Origin: Streptomyces sp. DH12
GTDB taxonomy: Bacteria > Actinomycetota > Actinomycetes > Streptomycetales > Streptomycetaceae
Assembly (NCBI RefSeq): GCF_020873895.1
Contig: NZ_JAHWGT010000019.1
Span: 1-64,000, forward strand
Direction: 5' to 3'
DNA: 64,000 nt
The position numbers were made by a program, and so were the translations under genes. Below the pieces are notes generated by a model, which worked only from the letters and a program-made list of their open reading frames with translations, was not told the DNA's origin and made no database searches. Shown one piece after another: positions 42,848 through 50,921 of this stretch. Every line of letters starts with the position of its first letter. Within the stretch, counting starts at the first letter, position 1.

Positions 42848-43779
42848 CCGGCGGCCGACACCTCGGCGGCCAGCGCCGCCCGGAGCCAGTCGTCGGTGGC
42901 GCCGAACGTCGGCTCGGGCGACGCGGCCAACTCCGCCGTTAGCCGCCAGAAGCGGTCGACGCTCGGCTGGGCGAGCTCGTCGAGGTAGACGGCGAGGCGG
43001 CGCCGGAAGGCGGGCGTGTCCCGCAGGCCGCGCGCCCCGGCGTGGGCCGCCACGAAGGCGTCGAGCGCCCCGCCGGCTGGCTGCCGCGCCGCCCGCAGTC
43101 CGGGCGCCGCCGCCGCGTACACCTCGGCCAGGGCCTCGTACAGCACGGCGGGCCGGCAGGCGCCGCCCGGGTCGGCCGGCACCCTCCGGCACACGGTGAC
43201 CGCGCCGCCCGCGCCCCCCGTGCCCGACGCGTCCGCCGCGAGGGCGGTGAGGCGCGCGAGGGCCAGCACCTGGGCCGGCGTCGGCTCCGCGGGCGGCTGC
43301 GGGACCGCCGCGTCGCAGATGGCCGAGAACAGTCGGGCGGGCAACCTCGGCGGGAGGACCCGCCGCAGGAAACGCGCCACCGGCGCCGTACTGGGCGGAG
43401 TCTCCAACGACCCCACCAGCCTCAGCCGTTCGGCGCGCTCCTCCGCCGGGCTCTCCTGCAGCAGTCGCAGCGCCGCCTCCCGCCAGCGCAGTGCCGCCAT
43501 GCGCGAACCCACCTCCCGCAGGTGCTCCGCGAGGACGTCCTCCAGCGCCACCTCCCGCTCCAGGACCCGGCCGACGGCGGAGACCGGCACGTCGAGGCCG
43601 CGCAGCGAACGGATCAGGCGCAGCCGGTCGAGCGCCCCGGGCCCGTAGCGGCGGTGCCCGCCCGCGCTGCGCCCGTCCTCCGGCAGCAGGCCGAGGTCCG
43701 AGTAGAAGCGCACGGTCTTCACGGTGGCACCCGCCCGTTCGGCGAGCTCGCCGATGCTCCACGTCCCGTCGTCGGACAC
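42844..43779 (-). CDS. MerR family transcriptional regulator
   Basis: 311 aa. N-terminal winged helix-turn-helix (WSIGELAERAGATVKTVRFYSDLGLLP, then GGHRRYGPGALDRL), then the dimerisation helix. The C-terminal 180 residues are Ala/Leu-rich helices with several Cys/Pro, longer than the minimal MerR, so probably a ligand-sensing domain, though no known effector motif is visible. GGAGGTTCGCAGGTGTCC precedes the ATG. It lies between the subtilase gene (same strand, 293 bases away) and the terpene locus (divergent), so it could regulate either; this is inference from position only. Confidence 0.85.
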   Translation of the reverse strand: MSDDGTWSIGELAERAGATVKTVRFYSDLGLLPEDGRSAGGHRRYGPGALDRLRLIRSLRGLDVPVSAVGRVLEREVALEDVLAEHLREVGSRMAALRWREAALRLLQESPAEERAERLRLVGSLETPPSTAPVARFLRRVLPPRLPARLFSAICDAAVPQPPAEPTPAQVLALARLTALAADASGTGGAGGAVTVCRRVPADPGGACRPAVLYEALAEVYAAAAPGLRAARQPAGGALDAFVAAHAGARGLRDTPAFRRRLAVYLDELAQPSVDRFWRLTAELAASPEPTFGATDDWLRAALAAEVSAAG

Positions 43780-44030
43780 CTGCGAACCTCCTGACCTGGG
43801 GCGTCGGCGCGACCCTCACCGTACCGGGACGGGCCGCCGCGCCACCGGCGTACCGGTGCACCCGACCGGCGGCCGGATTGCGGTCCGCGCCCGGCGCGCC
43901 GGGGGGCGCGCCGGCGACCGCACCCCCGAAAACGGCACCGAACGGTCGAAATATCGTGCCCGCATATGCCTTTCCGATTACCCGCCCCGCATTTGCCCAT
44001 AGCACACTTCGGGCTGCGAGTGGGATTATA

Positions 44031-44060
44031 TTGACAGTGCAGTCAGCGGTACGGGTTAAT
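44031..44060 (+). promoter_or_regulatory. Sigma70-like promoter of the terpene locus
   Basis: TTGACA at 44031-44036 and GTTAAT at 44055-44060 with an 18-base spacer, inside the AT-rich zone. It is the best -35 match in the window. Transcription would begin near 44067, about 180 bases before the terpene synthase ATG. Confidence 0.55.
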
Positions 44061-44068
44061 GGAGACGA

Positions 44069-44158
44069 ATGGCTTCAAAGCGCGGCTCGTCGTTCTCGCG
44101 CAAGGGGGAATCGAGCCGCTCCGCGACCGGAGCAGGCGAGGTTGCCACGGTGTTGTGA
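44069..44158 (+). CDS. Candidate 29-residue small ORF in the terpene leader
   Basis: Opens with ATG, reads MASKRGSSFSRKGESS and ends with TGA after 29 codons; Ser/Arg/Lys-rich. GGAG lies 5 bases upstream of the ATG. If the promoter at 44031-44060 is used, the RNA would begin almost at the ATG, so translation could be leaderless. It might be a leader peptide or chance; I give it low confidence because short open frames are easily found by accident. Confidence 0.25.
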   Translation: MASKRGSSFSRKGESSRSATGAGEVATVL

Positions 44159-44247
44159 CAGCTCGGCCGTGAGCCCGAATGCGGTCGCGGGCCGCATGGC
44201 ACGTGCGCGGAGAATGGCGGACCGGGATTTCCTTCGGAGGGACATCG

Positions 44248-45288
44248 ATGCCCCATCTCGACTCTTTCACGATTCCGGAATTTCATCTTCCTTTTGAGAA
44301 CTCCAAGGACCCGGCCGCGGACCGCGCCAACGCCGAGGCGACCGCCTGGGCCGTGGAGCGGGGGCTGATCGAGGGCGCCGCCGAACAGTTCGCCGGCATC
44401 GGCTTCGGGCACCTGACGGCGCGGGTCGACCGCGGCGCCCCGTACGAGCGCATCGTGCTGCTGTCCGCGTGGATGGCCTGGTCGTTCGTCCTCGACGACC
44501 AGCACGACCTGCTCATCAGGGAGGGCCGCCTCGACGGCTGGCAGCCGGTCTCCGACGCGATCACCCGCCATGTCACGGGCGAGCGTTCCGGCCGGCCGGG
44601 CGCGGCCCCGCCCAGCGCGCTGGTCGACACCTTCGTCGAGCTCTGCGACCGGATCCTGGCCGGTATGCCCCCCTCGATCCAGGACCGCTACCGGCTCCAC
44701 GTGCCGCGCATGCTGCGCTCCCTGGACGAGGAGGCCGCCAACCGGCGCCCCGGCCACCGGCCCACCGTCGAGGAGTACGTCCTCACCCGCCGGCACAGTT
44801 CCCAACTCCTGCCCATGATGGACATGGTCGAGGCCGACCAGGGCATCGAGGTGCCCTCCGGAGTGCGCCGCAGCCCCGCCTTCCAGGAGCTCGCCTGGAG
44901 CGCCATCGACGTCATCTCGTGGGGCAACGACGTGTTCTCGCTGCCCAAGGAGTACTCCTGCGGGGACACCAACAACCTCGCGGCCCTGCTGGCCGCCTGG
45001 CACGGCCTCACCCTCACCGACGCCGTGCGCGCGGTGGAGGAGCGCGTCCACGCCCGCGTCGAGGACTTCCTCGCCGCCGCCCGGCGCCTGCCCGCCGCGC
45101 TGGACCGGCTCGGCGTCCGCGACACCGCCGCGCGCACCGCCGTCGACCGCTGCGTCCGCAGCTACGAGGACTGGATGATCGGCGCCGACCTCTGGCAGCG
45201 TTACGACTGCACGCGGTACCGGGACGAGCGGTTCGCCGCCGGCCTCGAAGCCGCGTACACCCGACCGGACCTGCTCTCCGCGGCATGA
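44248..45288 (+). CDS. Class I terpene synthase (probable sesquiterpene cyclase)
   Basis: 346 aa, typical size of bacterial class I terpene cyclases. Aspartate-rich Mg-binding motif DDQHD (83-87, DDxxD), NSE triad NDVFSLPKE (227-235), a probable pyrophosphate-sensing Arg near 181, and the C-terminal RY pair (323-324). It ionises a prenyl diphosphate and cyclises it; farnesyl diphosphate is the usual substrate for this size, but geranyl diphosphate cannot be excluded, and the product is not predictable. The ATG at 44248 follows GGAGGGACATCG. The P450 gene starts 11 bases after the stop, so the two form an operon. Confidence 0.93.
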   Translation: MPHLDSFTIPEFHLPFENSKDPAADRANAEATAWAVERGLIEGAAEQFAGIGFGHLTARVDRGAPYERIVLLSAWMAWSFVLDDQHDLLIREGRLDGWQPVSDAITRHVTGERSGRPGAAPPSALVDTFVELCDRILAGMPPSIQDRYRLHVPRMLRSLDEEAANRRPGHRPTVEEYVLTRRHSSQLLPMMDMVEADQGIEVPSGVRRSPAFQELAWSAIDVISWGNDVFSLPKEYSCGDTNNLAALLAAWHGLTLTDAVRAVEERVHARVEDFLAAARRLPAALDRLGVRDTAARTAVDRCVRSYEDWMIGADLWQRYDCTRYRDERFAAGLEAAYTRPDLLSAA

Positions 45289-45299
45289 GGGGAAATCCC

Positions 45300-46805
45300 G
45301 TGGCCCGTACCAGCCACCGCACGTCCACCGACGGCCCCGACCGGCCCGACGGCCCGACCCGAACCGGCACCGACGGGCCCCGCACCGACGGGCCCCGCAC
45401 CGACGGGCCCCGCACCGACAAGCCGGGCGCCGACAAGCCCGGCGCCGACAAGCCGGGCGCCGGTCGGCCGGGCCCCACCGCCGTCGCGCCCATGGCGCCC
45501 GGGCGGCTGCCCGTCCTCGGCCACGCCCTCCAACTGTGGCGCGGCCCCATCGCCTTCCTGGAGTCGCTGCGCCCCGCCGGGGCCGTCGTCCGCGTCGACC
45601 TCGGCGGCTGGCCCCTGCACGTCCTCACCGACCCCGACCTCATCCACACCGTCCTCGTCGGCGAGGCCCAGGACTACGGGCGCGGCCGGATCTTCGAGAA
45701 GCTCCGCCCCCTCTTCGGCAACGGCATCGCCACCACCGACGGGGCGTTCCACCGCAAGCAGCGCCGCCTCATGCAGCCGGCGTTCCAGCGCAGCCGCATG
45801 AGCCGGTACGCGGAGCTGATGTGCCGCGAGGCGGACGCCATGGCCTCCTCCTGGTCCGCCGGCACGGAGATCCGCGTCGACCGCGAGATGCGCCGGTTCG
45901 CGCTCTCCGCCGTCGCCGGCATGATCTTCTCCGGCGACGTCGCGCAGCCCGCGGTGCGCGAGGTGCACCGGTCCTTCCCGATCATCCTGGAGGGGATGCT
46001 CGTCCGCACCGTCATGCCCAAGGCGTTCGACCGGCTCCCCATCCCCCTCAACCGGCGCTTCGACGCGGCCGCCACCCGCCTGCGCGCCATCATCGACGAG
46101 GTCATCGCCGAGTACGGCCCGGAGGACCGCGGCCGGGACGACCTGATCTCGCTGCTGCTCGCCAGCACCGACACCGAGACGGGCGAGACGATGAGCGCCG
46201 AGCAGGTGCGCGACGAACTCATCACCATCCTCTTCGGCGGCACCGAGACGGCCTCCACCACGCTGTCGTGGATCTTCCACGAACTGGCCCGCCACCCCGA
46301 GGTGGAGAAGCGGGTCCACGCCGAGGTCGACGCCGTCGTCGGCGACCGCCCCGTGCGCCCCGACGACCTCCCCGCGCTGACGTACACCCGCAGCGTCTTC
46401 GAGGAGTCGCTGCGGCTGCACTCGCCGCTGCTCTTCACCCGCCGCACGCTCACGCCGGTCACCCTCGGCGGCGTGGCCATCCCCGCCGGGGCCGAGATCG
46501 CCTACAGCCCCTACGCGCTCCACCGCGACCCCGCGCTGTTCCGCGACCCGACCACGTTCGACGCCGACCGCTGGAGCGGCACCGACCCGTCGAGGCTCCC
46601 GCGGCTCAACAGCTTCATCCCGTTCGGCGCGGGCCAGCACAAGTGCATCGGTGACGCCTTCGCCGTCGCGGAGATCCTCAGCGCGGTCGCGAGCGTGGCC
46701 TCGCGGTGGCACCTGACCCCCGCCCCCGGCAGCGTCGTGAAGGAGGTCCCCGCCGGCATCCCGCTGCCCGACGCGCTGCCCATGGTGCCCGTACCACGCC
46801 GCTGA
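45300..46805 (+). CDS. Cytochrome P450 (terpene-tailoring)
   Basis: 501 aa, GTG start behind [14 protein letters not shown]-helix FGGTETASTTLS (oxygen activation), ExxR in EESLRL, and heme-binding FGAGQHKCIG with the thiolate Cys near 449. The overall pattern resembles P450s that oxidise cyclic terpenes in Streptomyces (the PtlI/CYP183 and CYP170 kind). Coupled to the terpene synthase, so hydroxylation or multi-step oxidation of its hydrocarbon is the likely job; no ferredoxin gene is adjacent. Oddity: the first 65 residues are a disordered extension with six 5-residue repeats from a DNA minisatellite, and they are absent from most P450s. Confidence 0.93.
   Translation: MARTSHRTSTDGPDRPDGPTRTGTDGPRTDGPRTDGPRTDKPGADKPGADKPGAGRPGPTAVAPMAPGRLPVLGHALQLWRGPIAFLESLRPAGAVVRVDLGGWPLHVLTDPDLIHTVLVGEAQDYGRGRIFEKLRPLFGNGIATTDGAFHRKQRRLMQPAFQRSRMSRYAELMCREADAMASSWSAGTEIRVDREMRRFALSAVAGMIFSGDVAQPAVREVHRSFPIILEGMLVRTVMPKAFDRLPIPLNRRFDAAATRLRAIIDEVIAEYGPEDRGRDDLISLLLASTDTETGETMSAEQVRDELITILFGGTETASTTLSWIFHELARHPEVEKRVHAEVDAVVGDRPVRPDDLPALTYTRSVFEESLRLHSPLLFTRRTLTPVTLGGVAIPAGAEIAYSPYALHRDPALFRDPTTFDADRWSGTDPSRLPRLNSFIPFGAGQHKCIGDAFAVAEILSAVASVASRWHLTPAPGSVVKEVPAGIPLPDALPMVPVPRR
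45371..45460 (+). repeat. 15-base coding minisatellite in the P450 gene
   Basis: Three copies of GACGGGCCCCGCACC (45371-45415) followed by three of GACAAGCCGGGCGCC (45416-45460, one with a single change). Each is five codons, giving (DGPRT)3(DKPGA)3 in the N-terminal extension of the P450. Copy number changes would keep the frame. Confidence 0.92.
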
Positions 46806-46823
46806 CGAGCCGTTTCTGAGCGA

Positions 46824-46851
46824 GGGTCAGCGGAGAATACACCGCCGACCC
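46824..46851 (+). terminator. Hairpin after the P450 gene
   Basis: GGGTCAGCGG (46824-46833) pairs with CCGCCGACCC (46842-46851), one mismatch, 8-base loop, starting 18 bases after the P450 stop. A moderate terminator for the terpene operon, leaving the next gene with its own promoter. Confidence 0.55.
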
Positions 46852-46948
46852 CTATCGAGTGGCGATGTTCCGGAAAGAATGGTCATCGGTCGTAACAACC
46901 CGTCGCCTTGCCCTTACACTCGGCCGCACGTGCTGGAGGGGGCAAGTG

Positions 46949-49864
46949 ATGACAACGGCCGGAGAACAGCAGGAACGGGACACCGCGCCGCTCCTGGAAG
47001 CGCCACTGCTGGAGCGGGAATCGGAACTCCGCGCGATCCGGCGCGCGCTGGACGGTCTGTGCGGCACCTCGGCCGACGGGGCGCACACCACGCGGCAGGG
47101 CGGCGTCGTCGCGTTCGCGGGACCGGCGGGGCTCGGGAAGACCACCCTGCTGACCCAGCTCCGCCGGCACGCCGCGGAACGCGGCTGCACGGTGCTGTCC
47201 GCGCGCGGCGGCGAGCAGGAGCGGCAGGTGCCGTTCCACGTGATGCGCCAGCTGATCCAGCCGGTCTTCGCCGCCATGACGGAGGAGGAGCGGCGCCAGA
47301 TCCTCGGCGACTGGTACGACATCGTGGCACCGGCCACGGGCCTGTCCGCGCCCAAGGCCGGCGCCAACCCCGACCCCCAGGGCGTCCGCGACGGACTGGA
47401 CTGGGTGATCACCAACCTCTCCGTCCGCAGCGGCCCCGTCGTCCTCGTCCTCGACGACGCGCACTGGGCCGACTCCGAGTCGCTGGCCTGGCTCACCGCC
47501 TTCGCCGTCCGCGCGGAGGAGCTGGGCATGCTCATCGTCGTCGCCTGCCGCCCCGACGAGCTGCCGCCCGACGCCGTCCCCCTGCACACCCTCGCCGAGC
47601 GCAACGGCTCCCGCTCGCACGAGCTGGCCCCGCTCACCTCCGGCGCGGTCGCGCGGATCGTCCGCTCGGTCCTGGGAGAGGGCGCGGACGAGCTGTTCTG
47701 CCGCGAGTGCTGGGCGATCACCGGCGGCAACCCCTTCGAGGTCGTCGAACTCGCCGCGAAGGGCCGCGACCGGGGCCTCGCGCCCCGGGAGGAGAGCATC
47801 CCCCAGCTCCGCGACCTCGCCTCGGCCGTCAAGGGCAGTGGACTCATAGAACGGCTCGAACAGCTCGGCCCCTCCGCCGTCCGGCTCGCCTGGGCCGCCG
47901 CGGTCGTCGGCACGGGCGTCCCGACCACCGTCGTCGGAACGGTCGCCGCGCTCGGCGAGGCACAGCTCGACGACGCCGTGGAACAGCTCCAGGCGGCCCG
48001 CATCCTCACCGTGATGTCGCACCTGCGCCACGAGCGGGTCGTGGAGTTCTACCACCCGCTCATCGCCACCGCCGTGTACCGCTCGATCCCGCCGGGCGTC
48101 CGCGTCGGCATGCACGGCGTCGCCGCCCAGGCCCTCGTCGACGAGGGGCTCGGCGCCTCGGCCGCCGCCCGCCACATGCTGGAGATGCACCCCGAGGGCG
48201 ACCCGTGGGTGGTCCAGCAGCTGCGCCGCGCCGCCCGCGACAGCTTCTCCGCCGGCGCGCCCGACGCGGCACGCCGCTACCTGGCCCGCGCGCTGCGCGA
48301 ACCGCCGGACGTCGAGGACCGCGCCCAGGTCCTCTTCGAGCTGGGCTCCGCCAACCTCCCGCACGAGCCCGCCACCACCGTCAACCAGCTGCGCGCCGCG
48401 CTGGAGGAACCCAAGATCGAGCAGGAGCTGCGCGAGGCCGTCACCTACCGGCTCGCCCAGGCCCTCGCCCACACCGGCCAGATGCGGCAGGCCACCGAAC
48501 TCCTCACCGAGGAGGCCCGCCGCACCACCAGCTCCCGCACCCGGCTGCGCATGCAGGCCGAGCAGTTCAAGTGGAACTCCGTGCACGTCGACGAGCACGA
48601 CTCGACGGGCCGCTCGCGGCTGCTGACCACGTTCGCCAAGCGCCTCACCGGACGGGACCTCGCCGAGCGGCACATCCTCGGGCTGCGCGCCTGGGACGTC
48701 GTGATGCGCGCCGAGCCCGCCGCCCAGTCCCTGGACTACGCCGAGCAGGCGCTGCGCGGCGGCATGAGCTGGACCGACCAGGACTTCGGCTTCGAGGTAC
48801 CGGCCGTCGTCGCGCTCACCCTGATGTACTGCGACCAGCCCGGCCGCGCCGAGGAACTCTTCCACGACGGCATCGCCGAGTTCGAGGCGAAGGGCTGGCG
48901 CGGCGCCCACCTGTCCTTCGCGTACACCCTGCTCGGCTACATCCGCTTCCGGCGGGGCCGGTTCGCCGAGGCCGAGGACTTCGTCCGCAGCGGCCTGCAG
49001 ATCGCCGACCGCGTCGGGCACGGCATCCCCGCCCAGTGGTACGCCGTCGGCATCCTCATCGAGACGCTCCTCGCCCGGGGCCGCGCCGACGAGGCCCAGC
49101 GCGTCGCCGCCCGGTACCGCTTCGGCGCCGACTTCCCCAAGGTCGTGGTCTACCCCGACCCGCAGGCCGTCTGGGGCAAGCTGCTGCTGGCCCGGGGCAG
49201 GACCGACGAGGCCGTCCAGCAGCTCACCGCGGCCGGCCGGCGGCTGGAGCGGCGCGGTACCCGCAACCCCGCGTGGAGCCCCTGGCAGCTCGACCTGGCG
49301 CTCGCCCTCGCCGACCGCCGCCCGGACGAGGCCCGGAAGAACGCGGACGAGGCGGTGGCCCTCGCCCGCGCGTTCGGCACGGCCAGCGCCGTGGGGCAGG
49401 CCCTGCGGGTCGCCGCGGCGATCTCCGAGCCGACCCGTGCCGTCGCCCTGCTGGGGGAGGCCGTCGACCACCTCGAACAGTCTCCAGCGGCCTACGAGCT
49501 GGCGCACGCTCTCGTCGACCACGGCACCGTGCTGCGCACTCTCGGCGGCCTCGACCTCGCCGCCCAGCAGCTGTACCGCGGCATGGAGACCGCCGTCGCC
49601 TGCGGAGCCGACTCGCTCGCCGCCCGGGCCCGCGGCCAGCTCGCCGCGGCGGGACTGAGGCCCCGGCGCCCCCTCCCCGCCGAACGCGACACCCTCACCA
49701 CCCTGGAGGAGGCCGCCGCCCGGCACGCCGCCGAGGGACTGGACAACGCCGCCATAGCCGACCGGATGGGCAGCGACGAGCAGTCCGTGTCGGAGCTGCT
49801 GTCGGCCGTGTTCACCAAGCTCGGCACCGACCGGCTCGGCCTGTGCCGCGCCCTCGGCCACTGA
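46949..49864 (+). CDS. Large LuxR-type ATP-binding regulator (LAL family)
   Basis: 971 aa. N-terminal AAA/NACHT-like ATPase with Walker A GPAGLGKTTLL (about 52) and Walker B VVLVLDDAHWADSES (about 152), then a long alpha-helical TPR-like region (about 400-880). The C-terminal LEEAAARHAAEGLDNAAIADRMG, then VSELLSAVFTKLGTDRLGL, corresponds to a LuxR helix-turn-helix but is rather divergent from the consensus. Such regulators often activate natural-product or sugar-use operons. GGAGG lies 9 bases before the ATG at 46949 (a GTG at 46946 is equally possible). Its position right after the terpene/P450 pair makes it a candidate cluster regulator. Confidence 0.85.
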   Translation: MTTAGEQQERDTAPLLEAPLLERESELRAIRRALDGLCGTSADGAHTTRQGGVVAFAGPAGLGKTTLLTQLRRHAAERGCTVLSARGGEQERQVPFHVMRQLIQPVFAAMTEEERRQILGDWYDIVAPATGLSAPKAGANPDPQGVRDGLDWVITNLSVRSGPVVLVLDDAHWADSESLAWLTAFAVRAEELGMLIVVACRPDELPPDAVPLHTLAERNGSRSHELAPLTSGAVARIVRSVLGEGADELFCRECWAITGGNPFEVVELAAKGRDRGLAPREESIPQLRDLASAVKGSGLIERLEQLGPSAVRLAWAAAVVGTGVPTTVVGTVAALGEAQLDDAVEQLQAARILTVMSHLRHERVVEFYHPLIATAVYRSIPPGVRVGMHGVAAQALVDEGLGASAAARHMLEMHPEGDPWVVQQLRRAARDSFSAGAPDAARRYLARALREPPDVEDRAQVLFELGSANLPHEPATTVNQLRAALEEPKIEQELREAVTYRLAQALAHTGQMRQATELLTEEARRTTSSRTRLRMQAEQFKWNSVHVDEHDSTGRSRLLTTFAKRLTGRDLAERHILGLRAWDVVMRAEPAAQSLDYAEQALRGGMSWTDQDFGFEVPAVVALTLMYCDQPGRAEELFHDGIAEFEAKGWRGAHLSFAYTLLGYIRFRRGRFAEAEDFVRSGLQIADRVGHGIPAQWYAVGILIETLLARGRADEAQRVAARYRFGADFPKVVVYPDPQAVWGKLLLARGRTDEAVQQLTAAGRRLERRGTRNPAWSPWQLDLALALADRRPDEARKNADEAVALARAFGTASAVGQALRVAAAISEPTRAVALLGEAVDHLEQSPAAYELAHALVDHGTVLRTLGGLDLAAQQLYRGMETAVACGADSLAARARGQLAAAGLRPRRPLPAERDTLTTLEEAAARHAAEGLDNAAIADRMGSDEQSVSELLSAVFTKLGTDRLGLCRALGH

Positions 49865-49883
49865 CCCCACCCGCCAGGTGACC

Positions 49884-49920
49884 GGCCGGCCGGCCGGGGC
49901 GACACCCCGGTCGGCCGGCC
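49884..49920. terminator. Hairpin between convergent regulator and methyltransferase genes
   Basis: A 16-base-pair stem (49884-49899 with 49905-49920), one G-U pair, 5-base loop, 19 bases after the regulator stop. More GGCCGGCC-rich inverted bits follow up to 49975, so the methyltransferase end is also served. Confidence 0.65.
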
Positions 49921-49975
49921 CGTCACGCGGTCGGCCGGCCCCGTCAGCGGGTCCGCCGGGTGGCCGGCCGGCCCG

Positions 49976-50785
49976 TCACAGGGCGGCGGGATCCGGCTCC
50001 GGGCCCGTCACGCGCAACTTCGACTGGCCGTGCGGCAGACGCTCCCAGTCGTCCATGAACCGCGCCCGCAGACCGTGCCTGCGGGCCAGGGCCATCAGCG
50101 TCTCGGTCCGGTAGTAGAAGTCCTCCCTCAGTACCTGGTGCTCCTCGCCCTCCGTACGGTCGAAGGTGAAGTCGAAGAACCCGCCCGGCGCCAGCACCCG
50201 CCCCACGTGCGCCAGGCACTCGTCGATGACCTCCAGCGGCGAGTGGGAGAACACGCTGTGCGCGTGGACCACGGTGAAGTGGCCGTCCGGCAGGAAGTCC
50301 AGCGTGAGGTCGTCGACCGGCGTCAGGTACGGCATCCGCTCCTGAAGCCCGTACCGCACCAGCGTCCGCTTCGCCTCGATCAGGATGTCGGGGGAGATGT
50401 CGATGCCGTAGTAGTGGCCCGGCTCCAGGTGCCGGATGAAGCGCCAACCCGCCCGGAGGTTGCCGCAGCCGATCTCCAGCATCCGGTCCTCGGGCCGCAG
50501 ACCGTGCCCGACCAGGTAGTCGAACTGCATCCGGCCGATCGCCAGCCACCGTTCGTGCGACGGAGCCCCGCCCACGGCGGCCTCCGGGCTGCGGGCCGTG
50601 TCGCTCGCCATCACCCCCCGGTAGTACGCGACGTGGTCGCCGCGGCTGCGCAGCCGCAGCCACAGGTCACGCCCCGCACGCCGTACGTAGGGGACCACCC
50701 GGTCCGGGTGCCGCAGCGCGTAGCGCACCTTGTACCCGGGCTTCGACCGGTCCGTCCACGACCGCGAGAACGGACTTGGCGGCAT
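49976..50785 (-). CDS. SAM-dependent methyltransferase, class I
   Basis: 269 aa. SAM-binding motif I is MLEIGCGNLRAGWRFIRHLE (about 102-121), followed by YYGIDISPDILIEAKR (motif II) and VGRVLAPGGFFDFTF (post-III). This is a UbiE/Methyltransf_11-like fold. The N-terminal 70 residues are basic and aromatic, perhaps contacting membrane or sugar substrates, and resemble methyltransferases found with glycan genes. The ATG at 50785 follows GGAGGGCGCC. Convergent with the LuxR-type regulator, so it is not part of the terpene operon; substrate unknown. Confidence 0.82.
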   Translation of the reverse strand: MPPSPFSRSWTDRSKPGYKVRYALRHPDRVVPYVRRAGRDLWLRLRSRGDHVAYYRGVMASDTARSPEAAVGGAPSHERWLAIGRMQFDYLVGHGLRPEDRMLEIGCGNLRAGWRFIRHLEPGHYYGIDISPDILIEAKRTLVRYGLQERMPYLTPVDDLTLDFLPDGHFTVVHAHSVFSHSPLEVIDECLAHVGRVLAPGGFFDFTFDRTEGEEHQVLREDFYYRTETLMALARRHGLRARFMDDWERLPHGQSKLRVTGPEPDPAAL

Positions 50786-50921
50786 GGCGCCCTCCTGATG
50801 TGTGCACGTGTGCGGACAACTGCCGCTCCACGGTGCACCCGGTACGGGGCGGGGCGCCCGGCACGCCACCCGTCCGGGTGCGACGGCACCCGCACGGGGG
50901 GCGCCGGCTACTCCGTCCGTG

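Larger units (their letters stand above)
43780..44247. other. Long intergenic region with AT-rich terpene-locus promoter zone
   Basis: A 468-base gap between the divergent MerR and terpene synthase genes. The left part is ordinary GC-rich sequence. From about 43930 to 44075 it becomes clearly richer in A and T than anything else in the window, holds a promoter-like TTGACA (44031), and contains a candidate 29-codon ORF. No RNA gene or operator palindrome could be assigned. Confidence 0.6.

Noticed and set aside
46883-49870. Very long leftward frame opposite the LuxR-type regulator
   Set aside because: Low-complexity Gly/Val/Glu/Leu product with no motif; the sense strand encodes a clear ATPase regulator.
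49976-50785. Methyltransferase as part of the terpene operon
   Set aside because: It is on the other strand, convergent with the regulator and separated by terminator hairpins; no evidence of a shared pathway.
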